NCBI RefSeq assembly: GCF_900104355.1
Contig: NZ_FNIY01000001.1
Location: forward strand, 496,001 to 560,000
Direction: 5' to 3'
DNA: 64,000 bases
DNA from: Phyllobacterium sp. OV277
Lineage (GTDB): Bacteria; Pseudomonadota; Alphaproteobacteria; Rhizobiales; Rhizobiaceae
The notes under the pieces were generated by a model. It searched no databases, was not told the origin of the DNA, and saw only the letters and a list, made by a program, of their open reading frames with translations. The number at the start of each line of letters is the position of its first letter. Positions within the stretch are counted from its first letter, which is position 1. Below, one piece after another: positions 33,489-42,795 of the stretch. The position numbers were made by a program, and so were the translations under genes.

Positions 33489-34556
33489 ATGAACATCAAA
33501 GGTTTTCTTTTCGGTTCAGCTGCAGCACTTGTTGCAGTTACTGGCGCGCGTGCGGCAGATGCTATCGTTGTCGCAGAACCGGAACCGGTTGAGTATGTTC
33601 GCGTTTGCGATGCTTACGGCAAAGGCTTCTTCTACATTCCCGGTACCGAAACCTGCCTGAAGATTGGCGGCTATCTGCGTTACGACGCATCAGCGGGCGA
33701 TGATGTTTATAATGGCGGGGACCGCGACACATGGAACAAGCATCTGCGTACGGAAATTCGCTTTGATGCCCGTTCCGAAACTGAGCTTGGCACCCTGCGC
33801 TCTTACATCCAGACCCGTTTCGAATATACCGACGGCGTCAACAGCGGCGGCTCCATTCCGCAGGCATTTATTGAGCTTGGTGGTTTCCGCATCGGTGTTG
33901 CCGATGAAATCTTCGGATCATGGACCAATTATGCGGGCGATATCGTCAATGATGATGTGATCAACTACAACAGTTGGGCGAGCAATCAGGTCAGCTATAC
34001 CTATGCTGCCGGCAATGGCATCTCTGCAATCATTGCTGCCGAACAGGGCTCGGTCAATGAAGGTTACTCCGATTATGTTATCGATGACTACCTGCCGCAT
34101 CTTATGGCAGGTGTGAAGTTCGAACAGGGTTGGGGCGGCGTCAGCGCAATTGGTGGCTATGACTCAAACGTCGAAGAATTCGCAGGCAAGTTGCGCTTCG
34201 ATCTCAAATTCACCGATACGTTCTCTGCCTTCCTCATGGGTGGCTATCAGTCCGGTTATGACGACAGCCGCGTCAAGCGCAACTTCCTTGCGCCTTGGCA
34301 TGGTGATTGGGCTGCCTGGGGCGGACTTGCCGCCAAGGTTTCTGACAAGGCAACGATCAATGGTCTTATCGGCTACGAATCCGAGGGCACCATTGCTGCG
34401 GCTCTGAATGTTGGCTACGAAATCGTTCCGGGCTTTGTGATCACACCGGAACTGAACTACACCAAGTTTGATGGCGACCGTAAGGCGGATTCAATTGCCC
34501 ATGGTGGTAGTGACGATGCATTCGGTGGCACACTGCGCTTCCAGCGCAATTTCTAA
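33489..34556 (+). CDS. Outer membrane porin, Omp2a/2b (RopA) family
   Basis: A 355-residue porin with signal peptide (FLFGSAAALVAVTGARAADA) and the family opening YVRVCDAYGKGFFYIPGTETCLKIGGYLRYD, where two Cys probably form a disulfide in loop regions. The rest alternates as beta strands and ends in LRFQRNF with the C-terminal Phe required for barrel assembly. It forms a trimeric general diffusion pore. ATG 33489 has GGAGG 7 bases upstream; an in-frame TTG at 33471 is rejected. Strong binding site, isolated promoter region and terminator agree with a highly expressed single gene. Confidence 0.92.
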   Translation: MNIKGFLFGSAAALVAVTGARAADAIVVAEPEPVEYVRVCDAYGKGFFYIPGTETCLKIGGYLRYDASAGDDVYNGGDRDTWNKHLRTEIRFDARSETELGTLRSYIQTRFEYTDGVNSGGSIPQAFIELGGFRIGVADEIFGSWTNYAGDIVNDDVINYNSWASNQVSYTYAAGNGISAIIAAEQGSVNEGYSDYVIDDYLPHLMAGVKFEQGWGGVSAIGGYDSNVEEFAGKLRFDLKFTDTFSAFLMGGYQSGYDDSRVKRNFLAPWHGDWAAWGGLAAKVSDKATINGLIGYESEGTIAAALNVGYEIVPGFVITPELNYTKFDGDRKADSIAHGGSDDAFGGTLRFQRNF

Positions 34557-34577
34557 ACAAATCGCAAAAGCATAATA

Positions 34578-34601
34578 AAACCGGGGGCTTGCTCCCGGTT
34601 T
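34578..34601. terminator. Bidirectional terminator between porin and phnN
   Basis: An 8-bp stem (AAACCGGG with CCCGGTTT) around an 8-base loop lies between two convergent genes. On the plus strand TTTCTG ends it; on the minus strand the stem runs into TTTTATT. It can serve both the porin gene and the phn operon end. Confidence 0.7.
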
Positions 34602-34625
34602 CTGCATATATGAATTGAATTCAGT

Positions 34626-35252
34626 TCAGATTTGTTCCGAAACAGCCGCAAACGCAGCGGATTTCTTCAGAACTGCAACAAATGCAGCACCGGCATTGGC
34701 GACAACACCAGAATTATCGATCATCACGGCATCCAATGGATCGCAAGGGTTTGGTGCCGCCCGCATCAGGCGACGCTTGATTTCCTCAGCGCCTTCCCGC
34801 CCGCGCGCGGCAAGGCGCTGCGCCAGAACCTCATGCGAGGCCGTAATGTGCACCACGATGAAATTGGCATAGGACTCCCGCAACGCAGGCAGAATTGCCC
34901 GCGAGACATTGGCAATGGCAACGGTACCCTGTTCCACCTGCAGGTTTACCGAAACAGGCAGCCCATAACGCAGGCCATGCGCTTCCCAGCAGTGGCAGAA
35001 CGCCCCTTCCCGCTGCGCGGTCAGAAACGCCTCTTCGCTCAAGCTGTCATGGTCTTCTGCATCGACAGTCGATGGCCGTGTCACCACGCGGCGCACGAAA
35101 TGGAAATCCGGTTGGCCGCGCAGCGCCTCCCGCGCGAAATCCATGATTGTGTCCTTGCCCGCACCGCTTGGGCCGACCACCGCGACAAACACGCCGTTGC
35201 GCAAAGGGGCTGAGGCAGGATTGAGCGCGCGTTCGATCGTTGCCGCCGCCAT
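34626..35252 (-). CDS. phnN: Ribose 1,5-bisphosphate phosphokinase PhnN
   Basis: PhnN phosphorylates ribose 1,5-bisphosphate to PRPP, the last step of the C-P lyase pathway. The 208-residue product has a guanylate-kinase-like P-loop VAVVGPSGAGKDTIM at residue 22 and a RRVVTRPSTVDAEDHDSLS segment. ATG 35252 overlaps the phnM stop by one base (TGATG), fixing the start; the longer frame begins inside phnM. It is the last gene of the phn cluster. Confidence 0.92.
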   Translation of the reverse strand: MAAATIERALNPASAPLRNGVFVAVVGPSGAGKDTIMDFAREALRGQPDFHFVRRVVTRPSTVDAEDHDSLSEEAFLTAQREGAFCHCWEAHGLRYGLPVSVNLQVEQGTVAIANVSRAILPALRESYANFIVVHITASHEVLAQRLAARGREGAEEIKRRLMRAAPNPCDPLDAVMIDNSGVVANAGAAFVAVLKKSAAFAAVSEQI

Positions 35253-36391
35253 CAGACTACCCGGCGGCCTTCGCGCCAAACGGTGCGCACAACGGGAATG
35301 TGCTCATCAACACGAACCCGGACCAGATCGGCACGCTTGCCAATGTCGATAACACCGCGATCATCAAAACCAACAGCTTCGGCTGGATTTTTCGTCACCA
35401 GCCGCACCGCGTCGGGCAGGGTGATGCCATCGACAACTTCACTGAGGAAGAAGGTCGACTGGATCAGGCTGAACGGAATATAATCCGAGGACAGAATATC
35501 GAGGTGGCCGTGTTCGACCAATTCGCGAGCCGAAACATTGCCCGAATGCGAGCCGCCACGAACAACGTTCGGTGCCCCCATCAGCACAGCGAGCCCCGCC
35601 GCTTTTGAAGCAGCAGCCGCTTCCAGAGTCGTTGGAAATTCAGCCACATGAATGCCCTGCTCAATCGCTTCATCCACATGGGCTGATGTCGCGTCATCAT
35701 GGCTGGCCAGCACAATGCCACGCTCGCGGCACATATCAGAAATCGCCTTGCGCTGGGGTGCAGAGTTACGCGCAGATTCTTCCATGCGCTTTTCGCAGAA
35801 CACAGCGAATTCCACATCGGAAAGCTTCAGCTTGCGCTGATAGTAGTAGGCATAGGTTTCGAGATTGACGAACTGGCGCTGGCCGGGAGCGTGATCCATC
35901 AGCGATGCCAGCCGCACGCGGCTGTCATTATCGAAAAAGTGAAAGCCATTGAGGCAATCGGCTTCCGATACTTCGCAGCGCAAGTGAAAATAATGGTCGG
36001 CGCGCAAGCGGTCCTGCTGCACGCTGTCTTCAATCGCATCGGCCAGCTTGCGGATTTCCTCGGCTGACATATCCGCATCGCGGTCAAGACCGATCCGCAG
36101 CGCATCGAGAACCGTGGTGATGCCTGACGTGGCAATCTGCGCATCATGGGCAAGCACGGCGGCAATCGGGTTCCAGCGCACGCGCGGACGCGGTGCATAA
36201 TGCCCCTCCAGATGATCCGTATGCAATTCCACGAGACCGGGAATGAGATAATCGCCGTCAAAATCCTCGCCGCCCGCAATTGTGCCGGTTGAGATATCGG
36301 CAATCTTGCCATCACGGATCAGGACCGATCCGGTGATAACCTCGTTTTCGAGAACGATTTGCGCATTGTTCAGGCTCAATTCGGCGGACAT
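35252..36391 (-). CDS. phnM: RPnTP diphosphatase PhnM
   Basis: PhnM removes pyrophosphate from alpha-D-ribose 1-methylphosphonate 5-triphosphate, giving the substrate of the C-P lyase PhnJ. The 379-residue amidohydrolase-fold protein shows PGLVELHTDHLEGHYAPRPRV (metal-binding His pair), HDDATSAHVDEA and a C-terminal LSSDYIPFSLI. Length is typical. It lies 2 bases after the DUF1045 gene and overlaps phnN. Confidence 0.94.
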   Translation of the reverse strand: MSAELSLNNAQIVLENEVITGSVLIRDGKIADISTGTIAGGEDFDGDYLIPGLVELHTDHLEGHYAPRPRVRWNPIAAVLAHDAQIATSGITTVLDALRIGLDRDADMSAEEIRKLADAIEDSVQQDRLRADHYFHLRCEVSEADCLNGFHFFDNDSRVRLASLMDHAPGQRQFVNLETYAYYYQRKLKLSDVEFAVFCEKRMEESARNSAPQRKAISDMCRERGIVLASHDDATSAHVDEAIEQGIHVAEFPTTLEAAAASKAAGLAVLMGAPNVVRGGSHSGNVSARELVEHGHLDILSSDYIPFSLIQSTFFLSEVVDGITLPDAVRLVTKNPAEAVGFDDRGVIDIGKRADLVRVRVDEHIPVVRTVWREGRRVV

Positions 36392-36393
36392 GA

Positions 36394-37101
36394 TCAGGCA
36401 GTCTTTCTACGGTTGGTTCCGGCCAGCGGATGCAGCGAGTGAATTTCAAAGGGAAAGCCCGGCTCGGCTTCCGTAAACAAAGCGAGATTATTGATTTCGA
36501 CTGGTTCTTCGAGGACTGGTTCCAAGAATTCACCCAAAATGCGTTCGATTTTGGGCCTGTCGCGCTCGGGAACCGGGCCTGTTAACGTCATATGGAAGCG
36601 GAATTCCTCAAACACATAGGGATAGCCCCATTGTTCGAGATTGCGCCGCTGGGCCAGAGACAGTTTTTCCGGGTTGCGGCGCTTAACTTCGGCTTCGCTC
36701 GGCGGCGCACGAAAACGGTCAAAGGCAACGGTGACATCGTTCGCCAGTTGGTTCAGCCGCTCAACGGGTTCTTCAGGAACCAGCGCAAAAAACCCTTCGA
36801 GATTGGCAATCACCAGCTTTGGAATTTCCACGGGCTCAATCGACGAGGCAAAATGCATCATGGCCGACAAAAGCTCGCGCTCTTCAATGCCTTCAGCCAG
36901 ATGAAACGGCGCCTTCAGGGTCGCGTGAAAACCGTAGCGGCGCGCGGACTCGGTCAATTGCGCAAAATGCTCATGCGCCAGATCGCGGATCTGTGGCGGC
37001 CTGACCGGTTGCCCGGTAAAGGCGTTGCGGCCAAGCCAGTTCGCCGCCACTTTCAATAGCGGGTCGGCCGATGGCGGCGTGAAATAGATTGCATAGCGCA
37101 T
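36394..37101 (-). CDS. DUF1045 phosphonate-associated 2H-phosphoesterase-like protein
   Basis: A 235-residue protein of the phosphonate-operon family TIGR03223/DUF1045. Two HxT motifs, GFHATLKAP near residue 58 and RFHMTLTG near residue 168, are the signature of the 2H phosphoesterase superfamily, whose members open cyclic phosphates. In E. coli the cyclic ribose phosphate left by C-P lyase is opened by PhnP, which is not encoded in this cluster; this protein could do that step. That role is an inference from motif and context. It sits between phnE and phnM on the same strand. Confidence 0.85.
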   Translation of the reverse strand: MRYAIYFTPPSADPLLKVAANWLGRNAFTGQPVRPPQIRDLAHEHFAQLTESARRYGFHATLKAPFHLAEGIEERELLSAMMHFASSIEPVEIPKLVIANLEGFFALVPEEPVERLNQLANDVTVAFDRFRAPPSEAEVKRRNPEKLSLAQRRNLEQWGYPYVFEEFRFHMTLTGPVPERDRPKIERILGEFLEPVLEEPVEINNLALFTEAEPGFPFEIHSLHPLAGTNRRKTA

Positions 37102-37166
37102 GGGTGATTCCTCTGGAACAGTCTCGCGTTACGCCCCGAATATGACAAGCCTTTGAAGGTCACGAA

Positions 37167-38501
37167 TTAATGGTGCGACTTTCCGGCCAGACGGGATCGC
37201 AGCGCGTTCGATATGCCGTCGAAAATGAATATCACAGCAAGGATGAGGACGACCATATAGGCAACATTGTGCCAGTTTGTATTGGTGCGCATGGCCTCCC
37301 ACAGTTTGAGGCCGATACCACCCGCCCCCATCGCGCCGATAATAGTGGCCGAGCGCGTATTGGACTCCCAGAAATACAGCGCCTGGCTCGCAAAAACCGG
37401 CAGCACCTGCGGCATGACACCATAGCGCTGCACATTGGCCGGCGACGCACCGACGGATTTGACGCCCTCGCGCTGCTTGTCGTCGATATTTTCAAGCGTT
37501 TCCGAATAGACCTTGCCGAGCGTGCCGGTGTCGGTGAAGAAAATCGCCGAAATACCGGCAAGCGGTCCGGGACCGAAAGCCCGGGTAAAGAACAATGCCC
37601 AGATCAGCATATCCACCGAACGCAGGAAATCGAAGAAGCGCTTGGTGATCTGGTTGGCAAAGAAATTCGGCGTGATGTTGCGCGCCGCCATGAAGGCCAG
37701 CGGAAACGCCACCAGTGACGCCATGAGCGTGCCCATAAAGGCCATGACAATGGTCTGCAGGAGTTTTGTCCAGACATCGCCATGCTGCCACGACGAGTTG
37801 AACCAGATATTGTCGAAGGCCAACGCCGCATTCGACATTTCGGGCTTGATGCGGTCGCCGCTGACGATCATGGAAGTCACTTCACCGAACGACTTGCCCC
37901 AGAATGGCGACGCCGTATCGAACACAAAGTTCGCCCAGCCGAGGAACCGGCGGCTCACCACCACGCGTTGCGGAATAATATCCGCCTGCCCGGCAAAGCC
38001 GAAGGTCACGGTGACCTGATCTTCCTTGAGGGTCGCCCAATCCGGCAATGGTCCCTGCGGCTTGGCACCATCGGTTGCAAGGAGAACTGTCAGGCTCTCG
38101 GATCCACGCGTCGCGATGACCCGCTGATCGTTGATATCGAGCTTTTTGTCTGGACCGAATGCGATGGTGACATTGTTGCCGTCCTTGACAACCCAGCTTG
38201 GGTTCGGGTTGTCGCCGAGTTCAGAAAAGCGCGGATAGCTGACAGTTGTTCCCGTTGGCGTCGGGCGAACTGTGGTGCGGATCGCATAAGACACCCAATC
38301 GCGCGCATAAAGCTCGGCACGCTGCCATTGGCCGCTCGCCAGCACTGTCCCGATGGAAAAGAACCACCAGCAGTAGAAAACATAGAGCACAATCCCCGCT
38401 GCAATCACCAGAGGCATAAAACGCCGCCAGAATGGCGGATTAAACACGGCGGGATGCCGCAACTCAAAATCGGCAATGGCATCGGCTGTCATGGCGTTCA
38501 T
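37167..38501 (-). CDS. phnE: Phosphonate ABC transporter permease PhnE, long form
   Basis: A 444-residue permease, about 170 residues longer than E. coli PhnE. One N-terminal helix (residues 30-52) is followed by a soluble stretch to about residue 240, presumably periplasmic, before the membrane domain with the coupling loop ENIDDKQREGVKSVGASPANVQRYGVMPQ. The pairing with a second shorter permease suggests a heterodimeric channel. Importing phosphonates requires PhnC and PhnD encoded just upstream. It starts 9 bases after the other phnE ends. Confidence 0.9.
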   Translation of the reverse strand: MNAMTADAIADFELRHPAVFNPPFWRRFMPLVIAAGIVLYVFYCWWFFSIGTVLASGQWQRAELYARDWVSYAIRTTVRPTPTGTTVSYPRFSELGDNPNPSWVVKDGNNVTIAFGPDKKLDINDQRVIATRGSESLTVLLATDGAKPQGPLPDWATLKEDQVTVTFGFAGQADIIPQRVVVSRRFLGWANFVFDTASPFWGKSFGEVTSMIVSGDRIKPEMSNAALAFDNIWFNSSWQHGDVWTKLLQTIVMAFMGTLMASLVAFPLAFMAARNITPNFFANQITKRFFDFLRSVDMLIWALFFTRAFGPGPLAGISAIFFTDTGTLGKVYSETLENIDDKQREGVKSVGASPANVQRYGVMPQVLPVFASQALYFWESNTRSATIIGAMGAGGIGLKLWEAMRTNTNWHNVAYMVVLILAVIFIFDGISNALRSRLAGKSHH

Positions 38502-38510
38502 AAGAATTTC

Positions 38511-39470
38511 CTAACCGCCGAAGGCAAAGGCCTGCTCGCCAACGAGGCGGCGGCGCAGCCATGCGGAAAACTGGTCCACGGCAATGATGGTGATGAACAG
38601 AAGCAGGATGATTGCGAGCGTCTTGGCCTGATGGCCACGGCCGATAGACAGGCGCAGCTCCTCACCGATACCACCGCCACCGACAGCGCCGATGATGGTC
38701 GATGCCCGCACGTTGATCTCAAGCCGCAGAAGCGCATAGGACATGAAATTCGGCATGACCTGCGGCACGATGCCGAAGCCGACGCGCTCGATCCAGTTGG
38801 CACCGACAGCACGCAAGCCCTCGTCCGCCTTCATATCCGCGTTCTCGACCACTTCGAAGAACAGCTTACCGAGTGCACCGATGGTGTGAATGCCCACGGC
38901 AAACATCGCCGGGATCGGCCCGAGCGACAGGATCGCGGCAAAGAAACCGGCAATGACGATCTCGGGAAAGGCACGCAAAATTTCCATATAGCGGCGCGCG
39001 GCAAACCGGATGAACCGGTTTTTGACGAGGTTCTTGGCCGCCAGAAAGCAGATCATGAAACCGAAGATAAAACCCACAAGCGTCGCCAGGATCGCGATAT
39101 TCAGCGTCTCCAGCATCTTGTAGAAATATTCGGGCATATAGAAGCCGCCAAACAGATAAACCCGGCCTTCCGGATAATCATATTTCAGGCTTCCATCGAA
39201 ATAGGGCGACGGCAGATCGAACATGGCGCGCCAGACTTCCCAGCCGTCGCGCGGGATCAGATCCCCGGCAAAATCGAAAAGATGCGGCAAACGATCAAAG
39301 AACTTGCCGGCATTGGATTCATTGGCAAACCACAGGGACCCGGCGATAGTCACCAGCAGCCCGATAGCGATAATCCAGCTATAGGCGCGGCGGCGTCCGG
39401 CAAGCTCCTGCCAGTGCCGTTCGATCTGGATGCCGTCGGGTGACAACTCAGCGGAAGCGGTTTTGCTCAT
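38511..39470 (-). CDS. phnE: Phosphonate ABC transporter permease PhnE
   Basis: A 319-residue permease with N-terminal helix (SWIIAIGLLVTIAGSLWFA), an intervening stretch of about 80 residues, and the binding-protein-dependent transport core including ENADMKADEGLRAVGANWIERVGFGIVPQ as coupling loop. Together with the long PhnE it forms the inner-membrane part of the phosphonate importer. A stem-loop separates it from phnD. Confidence 0.92.
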   Translation of the reverse strand: MSKTASAELSPDGIQIERHWQELAGRRRAYSWIIAIGLLVTIAGSLWFANESNAGKFFDRLPHLFDFAGDLIPRDGWEVWRAMFDLPSPYFDGSLKYDYPEGRVYLFGGFYMPEYFYKMLETLNIAILATLVGFIFGFMICFLAAKNLVKNRFIRFAARRYMEILRAFPEIVIAGFFAAILSLGPIPAMFAVGIHTIGALGKLFFEVVENADMKADEGLRAVGANWIERVGFGIVPQVMPNFMSYALLRLEINVRASTIIGAVGGGGIGEELRLSIGRGHQAKTLAIILLLFITIIAVDQFSAWLRRRLVGEQAFAFGG

Positions 39471-39502
39471 TGCACAAATCCTTCAAGGTGCCAGCAAACA
39501 AA

Positions 39503-39533
39503 ATCACGGCCAGTCGTAAGGACCGGCCGTGAT
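39503..39533 (-). promoter_or_regulatory. Stem-loop between phnD and phnE
   Basis: On the minus strand ATCACGGCCGGTC pairs with GACTGGCCGTGAT (13 pairs, one G-T) around the 5-base loop CTTAC, followed by TTTGTTTG. It begins 15 bases after the phnD stop. It looks like a partial terminator or mRNA stabiliser that favours binding-protein expression. Confidence 0.7.
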
Positions 39534-39547
39534 GATGCGTGTCTGGC

Positions 39548-40462
39548 TTATCCGCCGATCTGCGCTTTGCGAGCGTCGATGATGGGCTGATAGAACTGGG
39601 TGTTCACCTCAGTGTAGCTCTTGAAATCACCGCCCATGGTGGCAGCAAAGCAGGCTGGATCGCTCTTTGGCAGGTCGAGCATGAATGCCTTGAACTTGGA
39701 CTTCAGGCCCGAATCCAGCGAGGTGCGGATAACAATAGGACCGTTCGGGATCAGCGGCGACTTCCAGAGTTCGACGAAATCCTTCATGTCGATCAGGCCC
39801 TTGTCGACCATCTTGCGCAGATTGCCGGATGTGTAGCCTTCATCAAACTTGCCAACGCCGGAGCCGAATGTCGTACCGGCATCGAACTTGCCATCCTTGA
39901 CGGCCAGAACGAGGTTTTCATGACCGCCGCCAAAGCCGGTTTCGGAGAAATAGTCCTTGACCGAAGTCTTGATGTCTTTTGGCAGCGAGGTCACTGGAAT
40001 GAGATAGCCGGACGTGGAATCCGGATCGGCAAAACCAAGCTTCTTGCCCTTCATGTCGGCAAGCGTCTTGATGCCGCTGTCCTTGCGGGCAACCATGATG
40101 GAGTAATAACCGGTCGCGCCATCGGTCTGAACGGTGGTCAGGATTGGTTCAACAGCGTTCGGGTTGGTCAGGTAGATCTTGGCAAAGCCAGAAGCGCCCA
40201 ATTCCGCATAATCGAGGGTGCCGCCGAGCAGGCCCTGGATGACGCCATCATAATCCGTCGCCGGGAACAGCTTGACGTCCTTGACGCCGAGAACTTTCGG
40301 CAGCTTGTCGACGATGCACTGGTAGTTGCGCAGACGGTCGGCTTCGTTTTCGCCGCCAATGATACCAACACGAAACGTTTCAAGGTTTTCAGCGCGGGCC
40401 ATTGTGCCGGTAAATATGGCGCTGATCGCAATCGCACCCATAAGGGCTTTCCTAAGCAACAT
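39548..40462 (-). CDS. phnD: Phosphonate ABC transporter binding protein PhnD
   Basis: A 304-residue periplasmic protein with signal peptide (KALMGAIAISAIFTGTMARAE), then FRVGIIGGENEADRLRNYQCIVDKL and FPATDYDGVIQGLLGGTLDYAELGASGFAKIY, the conserved phosphonate-binding fold. It captures alkyl- or aminoalkylphosphonates for PhnCE. ATG 40462 follows AGGAGA, and the short upstream extension is rejected. Confidence 0.93.
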   Translation of the reverse strand: MLLRKALMGAIAISAIFTGTMARAENLETFRVGIIGGENEADRLRNYQCIVDKLPKVLGVKDVKLFPATDYDGVIQGLLGGTLDYAELGASGFAKIYLTNPNAVEPILTTVQTDGATGYYSIMVARKDSGIKTLADMKGKKLGFADPDSTSGYLIPVTSLPKDIKTSVKDYFSETGFGGGHENLVLAVKDGKFDAGTTFGSGVGKFDEGYTSGNLRKMVDKGLIDMKDFVELWKSPLIPNGPIVIRTSLDSGLKSKFKAFMLDLPKSDPACFAATMGGDFKSYTEVNTQFYQPIIDARKAQIGG

Positions 40463-40540
40463 GACTATCTCTCCTGTCAAAGCTTCAAAGTTTTTTATGT
40501 GACTTGAGCCCGTTACGTGGGCAAGCCGATCCGTTTGCGC

Positions 40541-41374
40541 TTAACGCGCGGCCAATATGGCCTCCAATTCGGGGATTGGTGTCGGCGCTTGACGCGCAAT
40601 GCTTGTCGATGTGATGGCTTCCGAAAAAGCGTCCTTCAGGCCATCCGCACCATAGATGCGGCGGGCGGCGGCCTCAGTCAGGTCATCAGGTGTTCCATCA
40701 AAAACCACTTTGCCACCCTGCATGCCGATGATGCGCTCGCAGAAATGCCGCGCCGTATCGAGCGTGTGCAGGTTGGTGATAACGGTCAGACCCTCTTTCT
40801 CATTAATGTCGCGCAAAGATTCCATCACCACCTGCGCATTACGCGGATCGAGCGAAGCAATGGGTTCATCAGCAAGAATAACTTTGGGGTTCTGCATGAG
40901 CGCACGGGCAATGGCGACGCGCTGCTGTTGTCCGCCGGAGAGTGTTCCGGCCCGCTGCAATGCGGTTTTGGCAATATCGAGCCGCTCCAGCGCGGCGATT
41001 GCCATGGCACGTTCTTCCCGTGAGAAAATGCCAAGAATACTTTTGATGGTGGATCGGTGGTTGAGGCGTCCGAGGAGGACATTGGTCAGCACATCAAGGC
41101 GGGGAACAAGATTAAACTGCTGAAAGATCATCGCGCAATCGCGTTGCCAATTTCGCAGCGCCGACCCGTTCAGCTTCGCCACATCCTTGCCATCAAAGAT
41201 GATCGACCCTTCCGACGGGTCGATCAGGCGATTGATCATGCGCAGCAATGTCGACTTGCCCGCGCCCGAACGGCCGATGACGCCAACCATCTGCCCCTGC
41301 GGGATTTCAACATTGACATTGTCGATGGCAATATTGTTGCCAAAACGACGTGTCACGTTTTCAATCTTCAGCAT
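40541..41374 (-). CDS. phnC: Phosphonate ABC transporter ATPase PhnC
   Basis: A 277-residue ABC ATPase with Walker [18 protein letters not shown], signature [15 protein letters not shown], Walker [14 protein letters not shown] and a PhnC-like [23 protein letters not shown] segment. It energises phosphonate import through the two PhnE proteins. It is the first gene of the transport part; 98 bases separate it from the acetyltransferase gene, enough for an internal promoter. Confidence 0.93.
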   Translation of the reverse strand: MLKIENVTRRFGNNIAIDNVNVEIPQGQMVGVIGRSGAGKSTLLRMINRLIDPSEGSIIFDGKDVAKLNGSALRNWQRDCAMIFQQFNLVPRLDVLTNVLLGRLNHRSTIKSILGIFSREERAMAIAALERLDIAKTALQRAGTLSGGQQQRVAIARALMQNPKVILADEPIASLDPRNAQVVMESLRDINEKEGLTVITNLHTLDTARHFCERIIGMQGGKVVFDGTPDDLTEAAARRIYGADGLKDAFSEAITSTSIARQAPTPIPELEAILAAR

Positions 41375-41472
41375 AGGCCAATCCTTGTTGGTATTGCCCT
41401 GTCCTAAAGCTCTACTGTGAAGGTGCTATGGCACTTTTGTTGCACTTACGTGACAACTGTTGATAGCAAAAC

Positions 41473-42087
41473 TCAACTCGAATGTTTTTCGAGAAATGCC
41501 TCAATATCCAGAGCGCGAAAATCATCGAGAGCACCACGCAGGCGTGCATGGTCCCAGTCCCACCACGCCAGTGTTTGCAGGCGTTCGGCGATCTTCCGGT
41601 CGAAACGATCACGGATTTTGCGCGCAGGAACACCCCCGACAATCGTATAGGGATCAACATCGCGTGAGACGACCGCCCCTGCCCCGATCACCGCACCATC
41701 GCCGACCGTAACACCCGGCAAAACGGTCGCGCCATGGCCAATCCAGACATCATGGCCGATGCGCACCTGATTGGTGCGGCGCCATTCGAAAAAGTCCTCT
41801 TCCGGCCCGGCATCATCCCAGTAATCATTGGCCCGATAGGTGAAGTGGTGCAGCGTTGCGCGCCAGGTCGGATGGTTGGTCGCGTTGATGCGAACACTGG
41901 CGGCAATATTGGCAAATTTGCCTATCGTGGCACACCAGACCGCGCCGTCCTGCATGATGTAGGAATAATCATCGAGCCTCGTTTCGCTGATCCGGCAACG
42001 CTCGGAAATTTCCGTATAGCGGCCAAGTTCGCAATCCTCGACATGGGCGGTGGCATGAATAAGCGGTGTTTCGGAAAGCCGGGTCAT
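41473..42087 (-). CDS. Phosphonate-associated hexapeptide acetyltransferase
   Basis: A 204-residue left-handed beta-helix transferase. The hexapeptide repeats run through [51 protein letters not shown], close to chloramphenicol/xenobiotic acetyltransferases, and it belongs to the phn-linked family TIGR03308. By analogy with PhnO it may acetylate aminophosphonates before C-P cleavage, though the fold is different from PhnO. Its start overlaps the phnL stop by 4 bases. Confidence 0.88.
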   Translation of the reverse strand: MTRLSETPLIHATAHVEDCELGRYTEISERCRISETRLDDYSYIMQDGAVWCATIGKFANIAASVRINATNHPTWRATLHHFTYRANDYWDDAGPEEDFFEWRRTNQVRIGHDVWIGHGATVLPGVTVGDGAVIGAGAVVSRDVDPYTIVGGVPARKIRDRFDRKIAERLQTLAWWDWDHARLRGALDDFRALDIEAFLEKHSS

Positions 42088-42791
42088 GCTGCCTCGCTGG
42101 TCACGGCGAATGCGGTCACGTCGATAATCCTGTCGGCCACTGCCGTGCGGACATCCTCATCGTGGAAAATGCCGAGCATGGCGGTCCCTGCCTCTTTCTT
42201 GGCCCGGATCATGGAAACCACCACTTCACGGTTTTTCGCATCGAGCGATGCCGTCGGTTCGTCCAAAAGCAGGATCGGGTGATCGGTGATAAAACCGCGC
42301 GCAATGTTGACGCGTTGCTGTTCACCGCCGGAAAAGGTTGCAGGCGGCAACGACCAGAGCCGTTCCGGCAGGTTCAAACCTGCAAGCAACACAGCTGCCC
42401 TGTCACAGGCTTGCCTGCGATCAACACCACGCGCCACCAGCGGTTCAGCAACCACATCAAGCGCCGACACGCGCGGCACAGTGCGCAGAAACTGGCTGAC
42501 ATAACCGATCATATCGCGGCGCACGCCGAGAACCGTGCGCGGATCGGCGGACGCAAGATCAACAAGGCGGTCGCCATAGGGCACGATGATCTGGCCCTGA
42601 TCGACGGCATAATTGCCATAGACCATTTTCAGGATCGAGCTTTTGCCCGCTCCGGATGGACCACCGAGAACGGCACATTCGCCCGCCTTGATGGAAAACG
42701 AGACATTCGCCACCACGGGCAAACGAATACCGTCGCGCAGATGCATGGTGAAACTTTTGGCGACATCGGAAACAACAAGAGGTGTTGGCAT
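42084..42791 (-). CDS. phnL: C-P lyase complex ABC protein PhnL
   Basis: A 235-residue ABC-type protein with Walker [20 protein letters not shown], signature [14 protein letters not shown] and Walker [16 protein letters not shown]. PhnL works with PhnG, H, I and M in forming the ribose-triphosphate phosphonate and is not a transporter subunit. I start it at ATG 42791, 4 bases after the phnK stop; a longer frame reaches into phnK. Confidence 0.92.
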   Translation of the reverse strand: MPTPLVVSDVAKSFTMHLRDGIRLPVVANVSFSIKAGECAVLGGPSGAGKSSILKMVYGNYAVDQGQIIVPYGDRLVDLASADPRTVLGVRRDMIGYVSQFLRTVPRVSALDVVAEPLVARGVDRRQACDRAAVLLAGLNLPERLWSLPPATFSGGEQQRVNIARGFITDHPILLLDEPTASLDAKNREVVVSMIRAKKEAGTAMLGIFHDEDVRTAVADRIIDVTAFAVTSEAA

Positions 42792-42795
42792 GATG

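Noticed and set aside
37782-39443. Open frame of 553 codons on the plus strand
   Set aside because: It runs antisense through both phnE genes, is rich in His, Arg and Gln, and reflects codon bias of the opposite strand.
39539-40507. Open frame of 322 codons opposite phnD
   Set aside because: Shadow of phnD; no signal peptide or family motif.
41375-41472. Second Pho box upstream of phnC
   Set aside because: TTGTCACGTAAGTGCAAC on the minus strand fits the first half-site only partly and the second poorly.
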